From: Nucisporomicrobium flavum
Lineage (GTDB): Bacteria > Actinomycetota > Actinomycetes > Mycobacteriales > Micromonosporaceae
DNA: 64,000 nucleotides
Assembly (NCBI RefSeq): GCF_016464385.1
Contig: NZ_JADMLH010000017.1
Coordinates: 129,055 to 193,054 of the forward strand
Direction of reading: 5' to 3'
The notes below the pieces were generated by a model, which saw nothing but the letters and a program-made list of their open reading frames with translations, did no database searches and was not told the origin of the DNA. This document shows, piece by piece, positions 25,439 through 33,650 of this stretch. Position numbers and translations under genes: made by a program. Position 1 is the first letter of the stretch. Each line of letters starts with the position of its first letter.

Positions 25439-26758
25439 GTGCAGTTCGACGTCATGCGCTTCCCCTCGTACGCATACGACCCCGAGACCGGGGTCGCGAC
25501 GTTCGACTACGTGCTCGACGGCCCCGCGCCCGAGTCGTTCACCGAGACCATCACGTTCCCGGTGCCCGAGGGCCGGCGCGAGGTGCCGCAGAGCTTCCAC
25601 CGCGTGCTGGAGCTGCTGCACGTCGTCGCCGGCGTGAGCTACTACAAGGTCGGCGCGCCCGAGCGCATCGAGGCGCCCACTGCCGTGCCGGTCGAGGCGG
25701 CGGCCCTGTTCACCGCCGTCTACAGCAAGGGCCTCGGCGAATACGCGTACGTGAACCAGCTGCCGTACGTGCTCGACATGACCGTCGAGGTGCCCGGGAC
25801 GTCGCCGGCGGCCGGCCCGGTCGACAACTCCGAGGGCCGGCCGCTGTCCGCGGTGGGCGGGGGCAAGGACTCCATCGTCACGCTGGAGATCCTGCGCGCC
25901 GCCGGCCTGGACCCGGTGCCGTTCTCGGTCAACCCCAACCCGGTGATCGTGGCCGTCAACGCGGCCTCCGGCCTGCCCGCCCTCGCCGCGCGCCGCAAGC
26001 TCGACCCGCGGCTGTTCGAGCTCAACAAGGCCGGCGCCCGCAACGGCCACATCCCGGTGACGGCGATCAACTCACTGATCGCGATCGCCACCGCCACGCT
26101 GCACGGCCTCGGCCCGGTGGTCATGTCCAACGAGCGCTCCGCCTCCGACCCCAACCTGGTCTGGAACGGTCACGAGATCAACCACCAGTGGTCCAAGGGC
26201 GTCGAGGCCGAGGGGCTGCTGCGCGCCGCCGTCACCGCGCACGCCGGACTGACGGAGCCGTACTTCTCGCTGCTGCGCTCGCTGTCGGAGCTGCACATCG
26301 CCCAGCTGTTCGCCCGGTTCACCGCGTACGACGATGTGGTGACCAGCTGCAACAAGGCGTTCAAGCTGCACGACCCGACGGCCCGCTGGTGCGGCGACTG
26401 CCCCAAGTGCCGTTTCGTCGCGCTGGCCATGGCGCCGTCGATGCCGCGCGACCGGCTCACCCACATCTTCGGGCGCGACCTGTTCGCCGACCCCGCCCAG
26501 GTCCCGGGCTACCTCGAGCTGCTCGGCATCGACGCGCACAAGCCGTTCGAATGCGTCGGCGAGGTCGAGGAGTCGCTGGTGGCGCTCACCATGCTCGGCG
26601 ACGACCCACAGTGGCGCGACGCCCCGGTCGTGGCGGCGCTGCGCGCGGCGGTGCCCCCGGCGGCGTGGGCGGAGGCGTCGCGTGAGGCGGTGCTCACCCC
26701 GGGCGGGCCGACGTTCGTGCCTCCGGCGTACGCGAAGGCCCTCGCCCAGGTCCTGTGA
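25439..26758 (+). CDS. murL: UDP-MurNAc-L-Ala-L-Glu epimerase (MurL)
   Basis: A 439-residue protein of the MurL family. It has the adenylation-type P-loop AVGGGKDS at about 138-145 (PP-loop-like), the NERSASDPNLVWNGHEINHQWSKG block characteristic of the family, and a CGDCPKC cysteine cluster at 318-324. MurL epimerises the terminal L-Glu of UDP-MurNAc-L-Ala-L-Glu to D-Glu in an ATP-dependent way; the pathway was established in Xanthomonas with MurD2. GTG 25439 follows AGGAG by 7 nt. The ATG five codons downstream lacks a Shine-Dalgarno. Only 64 nt separate it from the divergent MurD2 start, so the promoters are shared. Its stop abuts that of the convergent reductase (TGATCA). Confidence 0.9.
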   Translation: MQFDVMRFPSYAYDPETGVATFDYVLDGPAPESFTETITFPVPEGRREVPQSFHRVLELLHVVAGVSYYKVGAPERIEAPTAVPVEAAALFTAVYSKGLGEYAYVNQLPYVLDMTVEVPGTSPAAGPVDNSEGRPLSAVGGGKDSIVTLEILRAAGLDPVPFSVNPNPVIVAVNAASGLPALAARRKLDPRLFELNKAGARNGHIPVTAINSLIAIATATLHGLGPVVMSNERSASDPNLVWNGHEINHQWSKGVEAEGLLRAAVTAHAGLTEPYFSLLRSLSELHIAQLFARFTAYDDVVTSCNKAFKLHDPTARWCGDCPKCRFVALAMAPSMPRDRLTHIFGRDLFADPAQVPGYLELLGIDAHKPFECVGEVEESLVALTMLGDDPQWRDAPVVAALRAAVPPAAWAEASREAVLTPGGPTFVPPAYAKALAQVL

Positions 26759-28828
26759 TCACTCCGGCCGGTCGTGGTGTATCCGATCCGGATCCACCCC
26801 GAGCTGCAGCAACGCGGCGCTGGTCGCGGCCAGCATGAGGGGCGGCCCGGCCAGGTAGACCTCGTGCCCGGACCACTCGCCGTACGCCGCCACCGCATCG
26901 GTGACCAGGCCTGACGCGTACGGTCCCGCCGGGCCCTCGGAGATCACCGGCACCACCGTGGCCCGGCGCGCCGCGGCGGCGATCGCCGTGATCTCGTCGA
27001 TGTCGTACAGCTCGGCGAGCGTGCGCGCGCCCCAGAACAGCACCACCGCGCGCGGGTCCCCGGTGGCGGCCAGCTCGGTGAGCAGCGCCTTCAGCGGCGC
27101 CACCCCGGTGTCCCCCGCGATCATCAGCAGGTCCCGGCTGGAGGCGGGCAGCACCATCTCACCCTCGGCCCGCGAGATGCGCACCTTGTCGCCGACGGCC
27201 GTACGGTGCACCAGCGTGCCACTCACCCCGGTCAGCGTCTTCGCGCGCACGTGCAGCTCGATGACGTTGTCGCGGCGCGGCGCCCCGGCCAGCGAATAGG
27301 GCCGCCACACGCCGGGCAGCTCGGGCACCTCGATGCGGGCGTACTGCCCCGGCACGTACGGCATCGGCAGGTACGGCCGCAGCCGGATCACCGCCAGGTC
27401 CTCGCGACGCAGCTCGTGCGCCACGACCACGGCCGTCCAGATCACCGGGTGGTACTCCGCCGCGGTCATGCCGTGCGCGATCCACTCGTACGCGTGCTGC
27501 CACGTCGACCGCCACGCCTGGTCGAAGTCCTGCCGCCACCCGTTCGCGGCCATGCCGGCGCGCATCGCCTCGGCCAGCGCTGCCCCGGCGAGCTGCAACT
27601 GCTGCGGGGCGACGCCGCACTCGGCCAGCGCGGCGCCCAGCCGGCCGAACCCGGCGACCACCGCGGGCGGCTGATCGATCGTGTGCGCCAGCCAGGTCAG
27701 CCCCTCGGCGAGCTGCTCGATCTGGGCTGCGGGCCCGCCCGGGAGCCGGGCGAACAGGTCCGGCTGCGCCTGCATCAGCGCGGACCGCAGCCGGGCCGCC
27801 ACCTCCTGCGGACCACCGGCCAGCGACAGGCTGCCGGTGATTAGGCGCCGCACCTCGACCAGCGCGGCATCGTCGGCCGGATCCATCCCGTCGACCGGCG
27901 GCGCGGGACGTCCCGGCACGGGCGGGCGGACCGGGCCGGGACCGGGGAGTGGTGCGATCGGGTCGCCGGGCCAGGGCGGCCCCACCAGGCGCGGCCCGCC
28001 GGTCCCGGGGATGCCGCCGACCGGCTGGGTCGAGGCCGAGGGCAGGGCGGCGGGCCAGGGGCCGGGCCCGGGCGGATACGGGATGGCCGAGCGCCTTTCC
28101 GGTACGGCGGGAAGCCCGGCGCCCGATGCCGGCGGCGTGCCGGGGCCGGTCGCGGGCAGATTCGTCCCAGGCTGGTTCGTCCCAGGCTGGTTGGTGCCGG
28201 GCTGGTTGGTGCCAGGCTGCGCAGGCGGCGTCGGCGGCACGGGTACGGCCGGGGCCGGCGGGAACGTGCCCGGCAGGGGGAGGCCGGCGCCCGGGCGGGG
28301 CGTCGGACGGCCGGGCACGATCGGATCGTCCGGCAGCGGATCGGGTACGCCCACGGCCGGCTCCCCCGGGCGTGCGGGCAGCGCGGGCAGCGCGGGCAGC
28401 GCGGGCAGCGCGGGGCCGTCGATGATCGGCTCGCTGAGGCTCGGCGGCGGGCCGGACGGGCCGGACGGGCCGGACGGGCCGGTGACGGTCGCCGGTGGGG
28501 TCGCCGGTGGGGTGGCGGGCGGGATGGCGGGCCGCGAACCGCCCGGCACCGCGCCCAGGCTTGCCCGCAGGTCGCCGGGCTCGGTCCCGTCCTGCTCCTC
28601 GGTCGCGGCCGCCTCGAGCTCCGGGCGCGCCGCACCGGGCCAGTGCGGGTGCACGATCAGCTCGGGGTGGATCGGCTCGGAACCGGCCGGGAGTTCGGCG
28701 CCCTGGCCGGTCAGCGCCGCCTCGACGTCCGCGGCACCGGCGGCGGCCGCATCCGGGGCGGCCAGGCGCAGGCGCATCGCCCGCAACAGCGCCAGCATGT
28801 GCGGGTCCGACCCGGAACCGGCTGACAC
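26759..28828 (-). CDS. Flavohemoglobin-like FAD/NAD reductase with proline-rich N-terminus and apparently haem-less globin domain
   Basis: A 689-residue protein in three parts. Residues about 1-90 are a helical leader. About 91-313 are very rich in Pro, Gly and Ala with short tandem repeats (PATPPAT, GPSGPSG, LPALPA, QPGTN). About 321-453 are a globin-like domain, and about 460-689 an FNR-type reductase: RPYSLAG binds FAD, MIAGDTGVAPLKALL binds NAD(P)H, and VYLAGPPLML is near the C-terminus. In flavohaemoglobins the proximal haem His precedes a GVxPxxY-like motif. Here the equivalent stretch reads GRLGAALAECGVAPQQL, with Leu (about 401) where His is expected. Electron transfer to an unknown acceptor is possible; NO dioxygenase activity is doubtful. 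GTG 28828 follows GGGGG by 7 nt. Confidence 0.85.
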   Translation of the reverse strand: MSAGSGSDPHMLALLRAMRLRLAAPDAAAAGAADVEAALTGQGAELPAGSEPIHPELIVHPHWPGAARPELEAAATEEQDGTEPGDLRASLGAVPGGSRPAIPPATPPATPPATVTGPSGPSGPSGPPPSLSEPIIDGPALPALPALPALPARPGEPAVGVPDPLPDDPIVPGRPTPRPGAGLPLPGTFPPAPAVPVPPTPPAQPGTNQPGTNQPGTNQPGTNLPATGPGTPPASGAGLPAVPERRSAIPYPPGPGPWPAALPSASTQPVGGIPGTGGPRLVGPPWPGDPIAPLPGPGPVRPPVPGRPAPPVDGMDPADDAALVEVRRLITGSLSLAGGPQEVAARLRSALMQAQPDLFARLPGGPAAQIEQLAEGLTWLAHTIDQPPAVVAGFGRLGAALAECGVAPQQLQLAGAALAEAMRAGMAANGWRQDFDQAWRSTWQHAYEWIAHGMTAAEYHPVIWTAVVVAHELRREDLAVIRLRPYLPMPYVPGQYARIEVPELPGVWRPYSLAGAPRRDNVIELHVRAKTLTGVSGTLVHRTAVGDKVRISRAEGEMVLPASSRDLLMIAGDTGVAPLKALLTELAATGDPRAVVLFWGARTLAELYDIDEITAIAAAARRATVVPVISEGPAGPYASGLVTDAVAAYGEWSGHEVYLAGPPLMLAATSAALLQLGVDPDRIHHDRPE
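28161..28220. repeat. Four 15-bp tandem units encoding PGTNQ repeats
   Basis: Units at 28161, 28176, 28191 and 28206. The first two are identical; the last two differ from them by a few bases. They lie in the proline-rich linker of the reductase gene. Confidence 0.9.
28374..28409. repeat. Four 9-bp tandem units encoding LPA repeats
   Basis: Four perfect copies of GCGGGCAGC. A further triple 9-bp repeat (GCCGGACGG-type, near 28451-28477) encodes GPSGPSG. Slippage-prone coding DNA. Confidence 0.9.
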
Positions 28829-28897
28829 CTGCACACCCCCGGAGCGCGAGAACGACGAACAGTACAACCGTACTGCCGTGCGGGCGGGACCGCCGAC

Positions 28898-30016
28898 CTA
28901 CCCGGCCGCGCGGGCCATCCGGGCCGTGGCCTCGTCCAGGATCTCCGGTGACGTGCCGAAGTTCAGCCGGACATGGCCCGCGCCGGCCGCGCCGAAGCGC
29001 AGCCCCGCCTCCAGCGCGACCCGGCCCCGCTCGAGAAACCGGGAGGCGGGCTGCTCGCTCTCCTCCCGGGCGCGGCAGTTCAGCCACGCCAGGAAGGTGG
29101 CCTCCGGCGGCTGCCACCGGACCCAGGGCAGACGGGTACGCAGCAGCTCGCCCAGTTGTGCGCGGCGCTCGGCGAGGAAGACGAGCAGTTCGTCCAGCCA
29201 CTCGTCGCCGTCGGTGAACGCGGCGACCGTCGCGAGCACGCCGAGGTGTCCCGTACGCCAGCGCACGTCCGGCGGGAACGACGAGGCCAGCGGACGGGTC
29301 CCGTCGACGACCGCCGCGCACTTGAGCCCGGCCAGGTTGAACGCCTTGCTCGCCGACACCAGGCTGACGCCGACCCCGGCCGCCCCGGGCAGGCTCAGGA
29401 ACGGCGTGAACGTGGCCCCCGGCAGGACCAGCGGCGCATGGATCTCGTCGCTCACCACCGTCACGCCGTACCGGGAAGCCAGCGTGACCAGCGCGCTCAG
29501 CTCTTCCCGGGAATGCACCCTTCCGACCGGATTGTGCGGATTGCACAGCAGGTAGACCGCCGGGTGGGCGGCGAAGGCCGCCTCCAGGGCGGCGAGGTCG
29601 AGCCGCAGGTCCGGGGTGAGCGGCACCTCGCGCAGCTGCGCCCCCGCCTCGGGGGCCCAATGGAAGAACGGCGGGTACACCGGCGGACTGATCACCACGG
29701 CGTCACCCGGACGGGTCAGCACCCGCAGCAGCTCCACCGCGCCGACGCCCACGTCGGTGACCGCGGTGACCCGCGCCGGGTCGATCTCCCAGCCCCACCG
29801 CCGGGCCGCGAAGCCCGCAACGGCCCGGCCGAGATCGGGTACGGGCGCGGAATAGCCGGTGTCCGAGGCGTCGACGGCGGCGTGCAGCACCTCGGCGACC
29901 ACCGGCGCGAGCGGCACGTCCATCTCCGCCACGAACAGCGGGAGCACGTCGTCCGGATGGGTACGCCACTTCGCGCTGCGGCGGGCCCGGAGGGTCTCGA
30001 GCGGATCGACCTTCAT
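28898..30016 (-). CDS. PLP-dependent aminotransferase/C-S lyase, MalY/PatB type
   Basis: A 372-residue fold-type I PLP enzyme. The N-terminus RRSAKWRTHPDDVLPLFVAEMDVPLAP is the MalY/PatB signature. VISPPVYPPFFHW, LLCNPHNPVGRVHS (cofactor Asn/Pro loop) and VVSDEIHAPLVLPG follow. The Schiff-base lysine is in SASKAFNLAGLK, and the carboxylate-binding Arg in HVRLNFGTS. Likely cystathionine beta-lyase or a related aminotransferase in sulfur amino-acid metabolism; paralogues are hard to separate by eye. GAGGATGGG lies just before ATG 30016. The long frame upstream to 30736 is shadow of the antisense genes. Confidence 0.92.
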   Translation of the reverse strand: MKVDPLETLRARRSAKWRTHPDDVLPLFVAEMDVPLAPVVAEVLHAAVDASDTGYSAPVPDLGRAVAGFAARRWGWEIDPARVTAVTDVGVGAVELLRVLTRPGDAVVISPPVYPPFFHWAPEAGAQLREVPLTPDLRLDLAALEAAFAAHPAVYLLCNPHNPVGRVHSREELSALVTLASRYGVTVVSDEIHAPLVLPGATFTPFLSLPGAAGVGVSLVSASKAFNLAGLKCAAVVDGTRPLASSFPPDVRWRTGHLGVLATVAAFTDGDEWLDELLVFLAERRAQLGELLRTRLPWVRWQPPEATFLAWLNCRAREESEQPASRFLERGRVALEAGLRFGAAGAGHVRLNFGTSPEILDEATARMARAAG

Positions 30017-30121
30017 CGTCCCATCCTCACCCGCGGGGGCCGTACCGGCACGTCGCGACCCGGTCCGCGGGGATGTCGTACCCGGGTGGCATGCTCGGCT
30101 TGCTCGCAGAAGGGGGATCCC

Positions 30122-30712
30122 ATGACCAAGGTGGTCGCCGACATCTCGGTGTCGCTCGACGGGTTCGTGACCGGCCCGGGTGCCGGACCGGAGCAGGGCC
30201 TGGGCCACGGCGGCGAGGCGCTGCACACCTGGGCGCTCGCGGGCGACGCCGTGGACCGTGAGGTGCTCACCTCCGCGACCGACGCGACCGGCGTCGTCGT
30301 CATGGGGCGGCGGCTGTTCGACGTCGTCGACGGCCCGGACGGCTGGAGCGACGAGATGGCATACGGCGCCGACCTGGCCGCCGTCCCGCCCGTGCTGGTG
30401 GTGACGCGCACGCCGCCGGCTCGGATGCGGCTGGCCGCCGACCGGTTCACCTTCGTCGTCGACGGCATCCGCAGCGCCGTCGCGAAGGCCCGGGCCATGG
30501 CCGAGGACCGCGACGTCGTCATCATGGGCGGCGGCGAGACCGTGCGCGGCGCCATCGACGCCGGCGTTGTCGACGAGCTGCGGCTGCACCTCGCGCCGGT
30601 CCTGCTCGGCTCGGGCACGCCGCTGTTCTCCGGCGCGGTCCCCCGCCCGCTGCGGCAGATCCACGTCCAGGCGTCCGGCCACGCCACCCACCTGACCTAC
30701 CGGGTGGACTGA
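30122..30712 (+). CDS. Dihydrofolate reductase/RibD C-terminal-like family protein
   Basis: A 196-residue protein of the RibD_C family. The N-terminal strand VVADISVSLDGFVTGPG, the NADPH-binding VVVMGRRLFDVVDGPDGW and the VVIMGGGETVRGAIDAGVVDELRLHLAPVLLG block are all standard. It probably reduces a pteridine or flavin-precursor-like substrate; many members are of unknown function. AGAAGGGGG precedes ATG 30122. The next gene starts 2 nt after its stop, so the two are co-translated. Confidence 0.9.
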   Translation: MTKVVADISVSLDGFVTGPGAGPEQGLGHGGEALHTWALAGDAVDREVLTSATDATGVVVMGRRLFDVVDGPDGWSDEMAYGADLAAVPPVLVVTRTPPARMRLAADRFTFVVDGIRSAVAKARAMAEDRDVVIMGGGETVRGAIDAGVVDELRLHLAPVLLGSGTPLFSGAVPRPLRQIHVQASGHATHLTYRVD

Positions 30713-30713
30713 G

Positions 30714-31520
30714 GTGCCCGAGGTCCACCTGATCACCGACCCGCAGGACGAGCGGCTCGGCGACTACCGCGCCCTCACCGACCTCGAGCTGCGGACGAAG
30801 TGGGAGCCGCCCAACGGCCTGTTCATCGCCGAGGGCGAGCTGGTCCTGCGCCGCGCCCGGCGTGCCGGCTACCGCCCGCGGTCATACCTGATCGACGCCA
30901 AGCGCGTCGACCAGCTGAGCGACGTGGAGGACGCCCCGGTCTACGCGGCGTCGCCGGCCGTGCTCGAGCAGGCCACCGGCTTCCACGTGCACCGCGGGGT
31001 GCTGGCGTCGTTCCACCGGCTCCCGCTGCTCGACGCGGGCGAGGTGCTGGCCACCGCCCGCCGCATCGCGATCCTCGAGGACGTCAACAACCACACCAAC
31101 ATCGGCGCGGTGTTCCGCGGCGCGGCGGCCCTCGGCATCGACGCCGTCCTGCTCTCACCGACCTGCGCCGACCCGCTCTACCGCCGCAGCGTACGGGTGA
31201 GCATGGGCGAGGTGTTCGCGATCCCGTACGCCCGCCTCGACCCGTGGCCGGACGCGCTCGGCAAGGTGCGGGAGGCGGGCTTCACGGTGCTGGCGCTGAC
31301 GCCGGCGGACCACGCGCTCCCCCTGCAGCGCCTCGACGCGTCCCAGCGCGCCCGCCCGGCGTTGCTGCTCGGCGCGGAAGGCCCGGGCCTGTCCCAACAC
31401 GCCCTGAAGGCCAGCGACATCCCGGTACGCCTCCCGATGCGCCGCGGCGTCGACTCGCTGAACGTGGCGGCCGCGGCGGCGGTCGCCTTCTGGGAACTGA
31501 GCCGCGACGACGACCTGTGA
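30714..31520 (+). CDS. TrmH/SpoU-family RNA methyltransferase
   Basis: A 268-residue SPOUT methyltransferase. The N-terminal substrate-binding region (1-110) contains GLFIAEGELVLRRARRAGYRP. The three knot motifs are NNHTNIGAVFRGAAALGIDAVLL, LLLGAEGPGLS and RLPMRRGVDSLNVAAAAAVAFWEL. It would 2'-O-methylate a ribose in tRNA or rRNA using S-adenosylmethionine. The start is GTG 30714, directly after the upstream stop, with GAG overlapping that stop. Target RNA unknown. Confidence 0.92.
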   Translation: MPEVHLITDPQDERLGDYRALTDLELRTKWEPPNGLFIAEGELVLRRARRAGYRPRSYLIDAKRVDQLSDVEDAPVYAASPAVLEQATGFHVHRGVLASFHRLPLLDAGEVLATARRIAILEDVNNHTNIGAVFRGAAALGIDAVLLSPTCADPLYRRSVRVSMGEVFAIPYARLDPWPDALGKVREAGFTVLALTPADHALPLQRLDASQRARPALLLGAEGPGLSQHALKASDIPVRLPMRRGVDSLNVAAAAAVAFWELSRDDDL

Positions 31521-31546
31521 CAGCGGTGACTGTCCGGGCAGGACGG

Positions 31547-32215
31547 TCAGGTGGGCGGGATCAGGCGGGAGCCGGTCCATGCCAGGCCCATACCCGCGGC
31601 GAGCAGCAGCAGCGCGCCCACCGTCGGCAGCGGCCGGACCGCGTACGAGCCCGCGCCGATCGACACCGCCGCGAGGATGAGCAGCACCCCGTCGGCCGGG
31701 TTGACCAGCTTGGACCGCAGCACCGCCCAGCCCAGCAGCAGCCACCCGGCCCCCATGACCGCCGCGGCGGCCATCGACGCCGTGCGCAGCTGCCCGGCCG
31801 CGACGCCCATGGGCTCGACGCCCGTAGCGGTCGGGAGCGCGGTCAGGGGCAGCCACAGCGCCGCCCCGGCCAGGCCGACGAGCAGGCCCGCCACCGCCGT
31901 CCGGCGCGTACGCGACCCCGCCAGCAGCCCGGCCAGCGCGACCATCGCCACCGTGCACAGCCAGCCGGCGGCGACCTCGACGACGAGCGGGCCGGGCGGG
32001 GTGGCGATGCCCAGAGTGGACCAGCCGTAGAGGGCCGCGCCGGCGGGCAGGGCCCAGAGGGCGTTGCGGGCGTACCGGCGTACCGACCAGATCCAGACCG
32101 CCTCGCGGACCGGCAGCAGGTGGTCGTCGGCGGCCGACGGGCGGGCGCCGCCGACCCAGGCCGGCGCGACACGCAGCGGCCGGCCGCTCGCAGTCTGGTG
32201 CTGACTGATGCTCAT
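31547..32215 (-). CDS. Multi-span membrane protein of unknown function
   Basis: A 222-residue protein. The N-terminus (about 50 residues, MSISQHQTASGRPLRV) is cytoplasmic and hydrophilic. Five or six hydrophobic segments follow, including LWALPAGAALYGW, VEVAAGWLCTVAMVALAGLLAG, AVAGLLVGLAGAALWLPL and VLLILAAVSIGAGSYAV. The pattern of aromatic and glycine residues is not one I can assign. The ATG at 32215 has GGCGGAG immediately upstream. The frame extends to 32416 across a hairpin-rich spacer and is unlikely to be translated there. Confidence 0.7.
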   Translation of the reverse strand: MSISQHQTASGRPLRVAPAWVGGARPSAADDHLLPVREAVWIWSVRRYARNALWALPAGAALYGWSTLGIATPPGPLVVEVAAGWLCTVAMVALAGLLAGSRTRRTAVAGLLVGLAGAALWLPLTALPTATGVEPMGVAAGQLRTASMAAAAVMGAGWLLLGWAVLRSKLVNPADGVLLILAAVSIGAGSYAVRPLPTVGALLLLAAGMGLAWTGSRLIPPT

Positions 32216-32284
32216 GGCTCCGCCTTGACTGGGCTCAGGCTTGAGCGGCCGGGGGCACCGTTCGGAATCTGCGTCCACCATGAC

Positions 32285-32312
32285 AAAACCCCGCGCATCG
32301 GCGCGGGGTTTT
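32285..32312 (-). terminator. Strong hairpin terminator, A/T-flanked
   Basis: A perfect 12-bp stem (32285-32296 with 32301-32312) and a 4-nt loop. The stem starts AAAA and ends TTTT, so it can terminate in either direction. It is the best rho-independent terminator in the window. It could end the leftward NfeD-SPFH transcript 210 nt after its stop. Confidence 0.8.
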
Positions 32313-32336
32313 CCGATATTCGCTACGATCCCGCAC

Positions 32337-32399
32337 CCGGGCGGGTGGCGACCCGCCCGGCAGCGGACCGGGCAATCGGCCGGCGGAAGCCGCCGGCCG
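32337..32399. other. Two adjacent perfect GC-rich hairpins
   Basis: Stem 1 pairs 32337-32346 with 32351-32360 (10 bp, loop GGCG). Stem 2 pairs 32377-32386 with 32390-32399 (10 bp, 3-nt loop). They lie between the SPFH stop and the terminator at 32285-32312. Confidence 0.6.
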
Positions 32400-32521
32400 G
32401 CCGCCACGTCGAACAAGGAACACCGGCCGGCCGGAAAGCGAGGAGCCGCCCACCGGCCGGGTCGGGAGCGAGCAACAAAGCGCGGGCGCGGGCCCGGAAA
32501 GCAGCCCGCGCCGGATCCGGA

Positions 32522-33640
32522 TCAGGCGCGCTCGGGCTCGCCGGCCCCGTTGTAGTCAGCCGACCCCAGCGCCGCGGACGGCGGCACCGGTTCGGGGGCC
32601 GGGAGGCTCTTGGTGCTGCTGCCGTCTCCCGAGACCTGGGCCTCGGCCGCCCGGACCTGCTCGCCGACCGCCTGCGCCTCGTCGGCCGCCGCCTGCGCAG
32701 CGGCCGCGGCCTCGCGTTCCACCGCGCCGGAGTCGACCGCTTCCGACGGCTTGTCGCCGACCATGTTGGCGAGGCCGCCGAGGGCGCCGCCCAGTCCTTC
32801 CAGGGCCTTGTTCAGCTCGGCCGGGACGATCCACACCTTGTTGGCCGAGCCGTTGGCGATCTGCGGCAGGGCCTGGAGGTACTGGTACGCGAGGACCTTC
32901 TGCGACGGGTTCGCCGTGTGGATCGCGTCGAAGACCGTACGGATGGCCTTGGCCTGGCCTTCGGCCTGCAGGATGCGGGCCTGGCGGTCACCGTCGGCGC
33001 GCAGGACCTGGGACTGCTTCTCGCCCTCCGCGGTGAGGATGGCGGCCTGCTTGTGGCCCTCGGCGTTGAGGATCGTCGCGCGGCGTTCGCGTTCCGCGCG
33101 CATCTGCTTCTCCATGGAGTCGCGGATGCTGGGCGGCGGCTCGATCGCCTTGATCTCCACGCGGGTGACCTTGATGCCCCAGCGGCCGGTGGTCTCGTCG
33201 AGGACGCTGGAGAGGTGCCGGTTGATCTCCTCGCGGCTGGTCAGGGCGCGTTCCAGGTCGAGCGAGCCGATGACGTTGCGCAGGGTGGTGACGGTGAGCT
33301 GCTCGATGGCCTGCAGGAAGTTCGAGATCTCGTACGTCGCCCGGACCGGGTCGACGACCTTGAAGTAGAGCACCGTGTCGATGCTGACGACGAGGTTGTC
33401 GGAGGTGATGACCGGCTGCGGCGGGAAGCTGACGACCTGCTCGCGCATGTCGACCTTGGTACGCACCGCGTCGACGAACGGCACCAGCAGGTTGAGGCCG
33501 GGCGACAGGGTGCGCTTGTACTTGCCGAGCCGTTCGACCACGTCCATGCGCTGCTGGGGAACAATCCGGACGGACCGGACGAGGGTGATCACCGCGAACA
33601 GGGCGATCACGAAGATGAGTACACCGATCACGACTTCCAT
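32522..33640 (-). CDS. SPFH/stomatin-prohibitin family membrane protein
   Basis: A 372-residue protein. One N-terminal membrane anchor (VVIGVLIFVIALFAVITLV) is followed by the SPFH domain (about 28-190) with VPQQRMDVVERLGKYKRTLSPGLN and the conserved TLRNVIGSLDLERALTSRE segment. An Ala/Glu coiled coil (about 190-235) has repeated AEG motifs (ILNAEGHKQAAILTAEGEKQ). The C-terminal 90 residues are acidic, Ala-rich and disordered. These proteins oligomerise to organise membrane microdomains. The NfeD-like gene 10 nt upstream is the usual partner. AGAGAGG precedes ATG 33640. Confidence 0.93.
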   Translation of the reverse strand: MEVVIGVLIFVIALFAVITLVRSVRIVPQQRMDVVERLGKYKRTLSPGLNLLVPFVDAVRTKVDMREQVVSFPPQPVITSDNLVVSIDTVLYFKVVDPVRATYEISNFLQAIEQLTVTTLRNVIGSLDLERALTSREEINRHLSSVLDETTGRWGIKVTRVEIKAIEPPPSIRDSMEKQMRAERERRATILNAEGHKQAAILTAEGEKQSQVLRADGDRQARILQAEGQAKAIRTVFDAIHTANPSQKVLAYQYLQALPQIANGSANKVWIVPAELNKALEGLGGALGGLANMVGDKPSEAVDSGAVEREAAAAAQAAADEAQAVGEQVRAAEAQVSGDGSSTKSLPAPEPVPPSAALGSADYNGAGEPERA

Positions 33641-33650
33641 GGGTGCCTCT

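Larger units (their letters stand above)
32216..32521. other. Hairpin-rich spacer downstream of the SPFH gene
   Basis: 306 nt without a credible gene. It contains three perfect GC-rich hairpins (32285-32312, 32337-32360, 32377-32399) plus further CCGGCCGG-type inverted repeats up to about 32445. A basic plus-strand frame (32241-32555) is open but looks like compositional noise. It may be a structured 3' UTR, tandem terminators or a small RNA. Confidence 0.5.

Noticed and set aside
28158..28480. Possible CRISPR-like array
   Set aside because: The 9- and 15-bp repeats have no spacers and are in-frame low-complexity coding DNA.
32241..32555. 104-residue basic plus-strand frame
   Set aside because: Lies over perfect hairpins, has no ribosome site and no recognisable fold; composition follows local GC.
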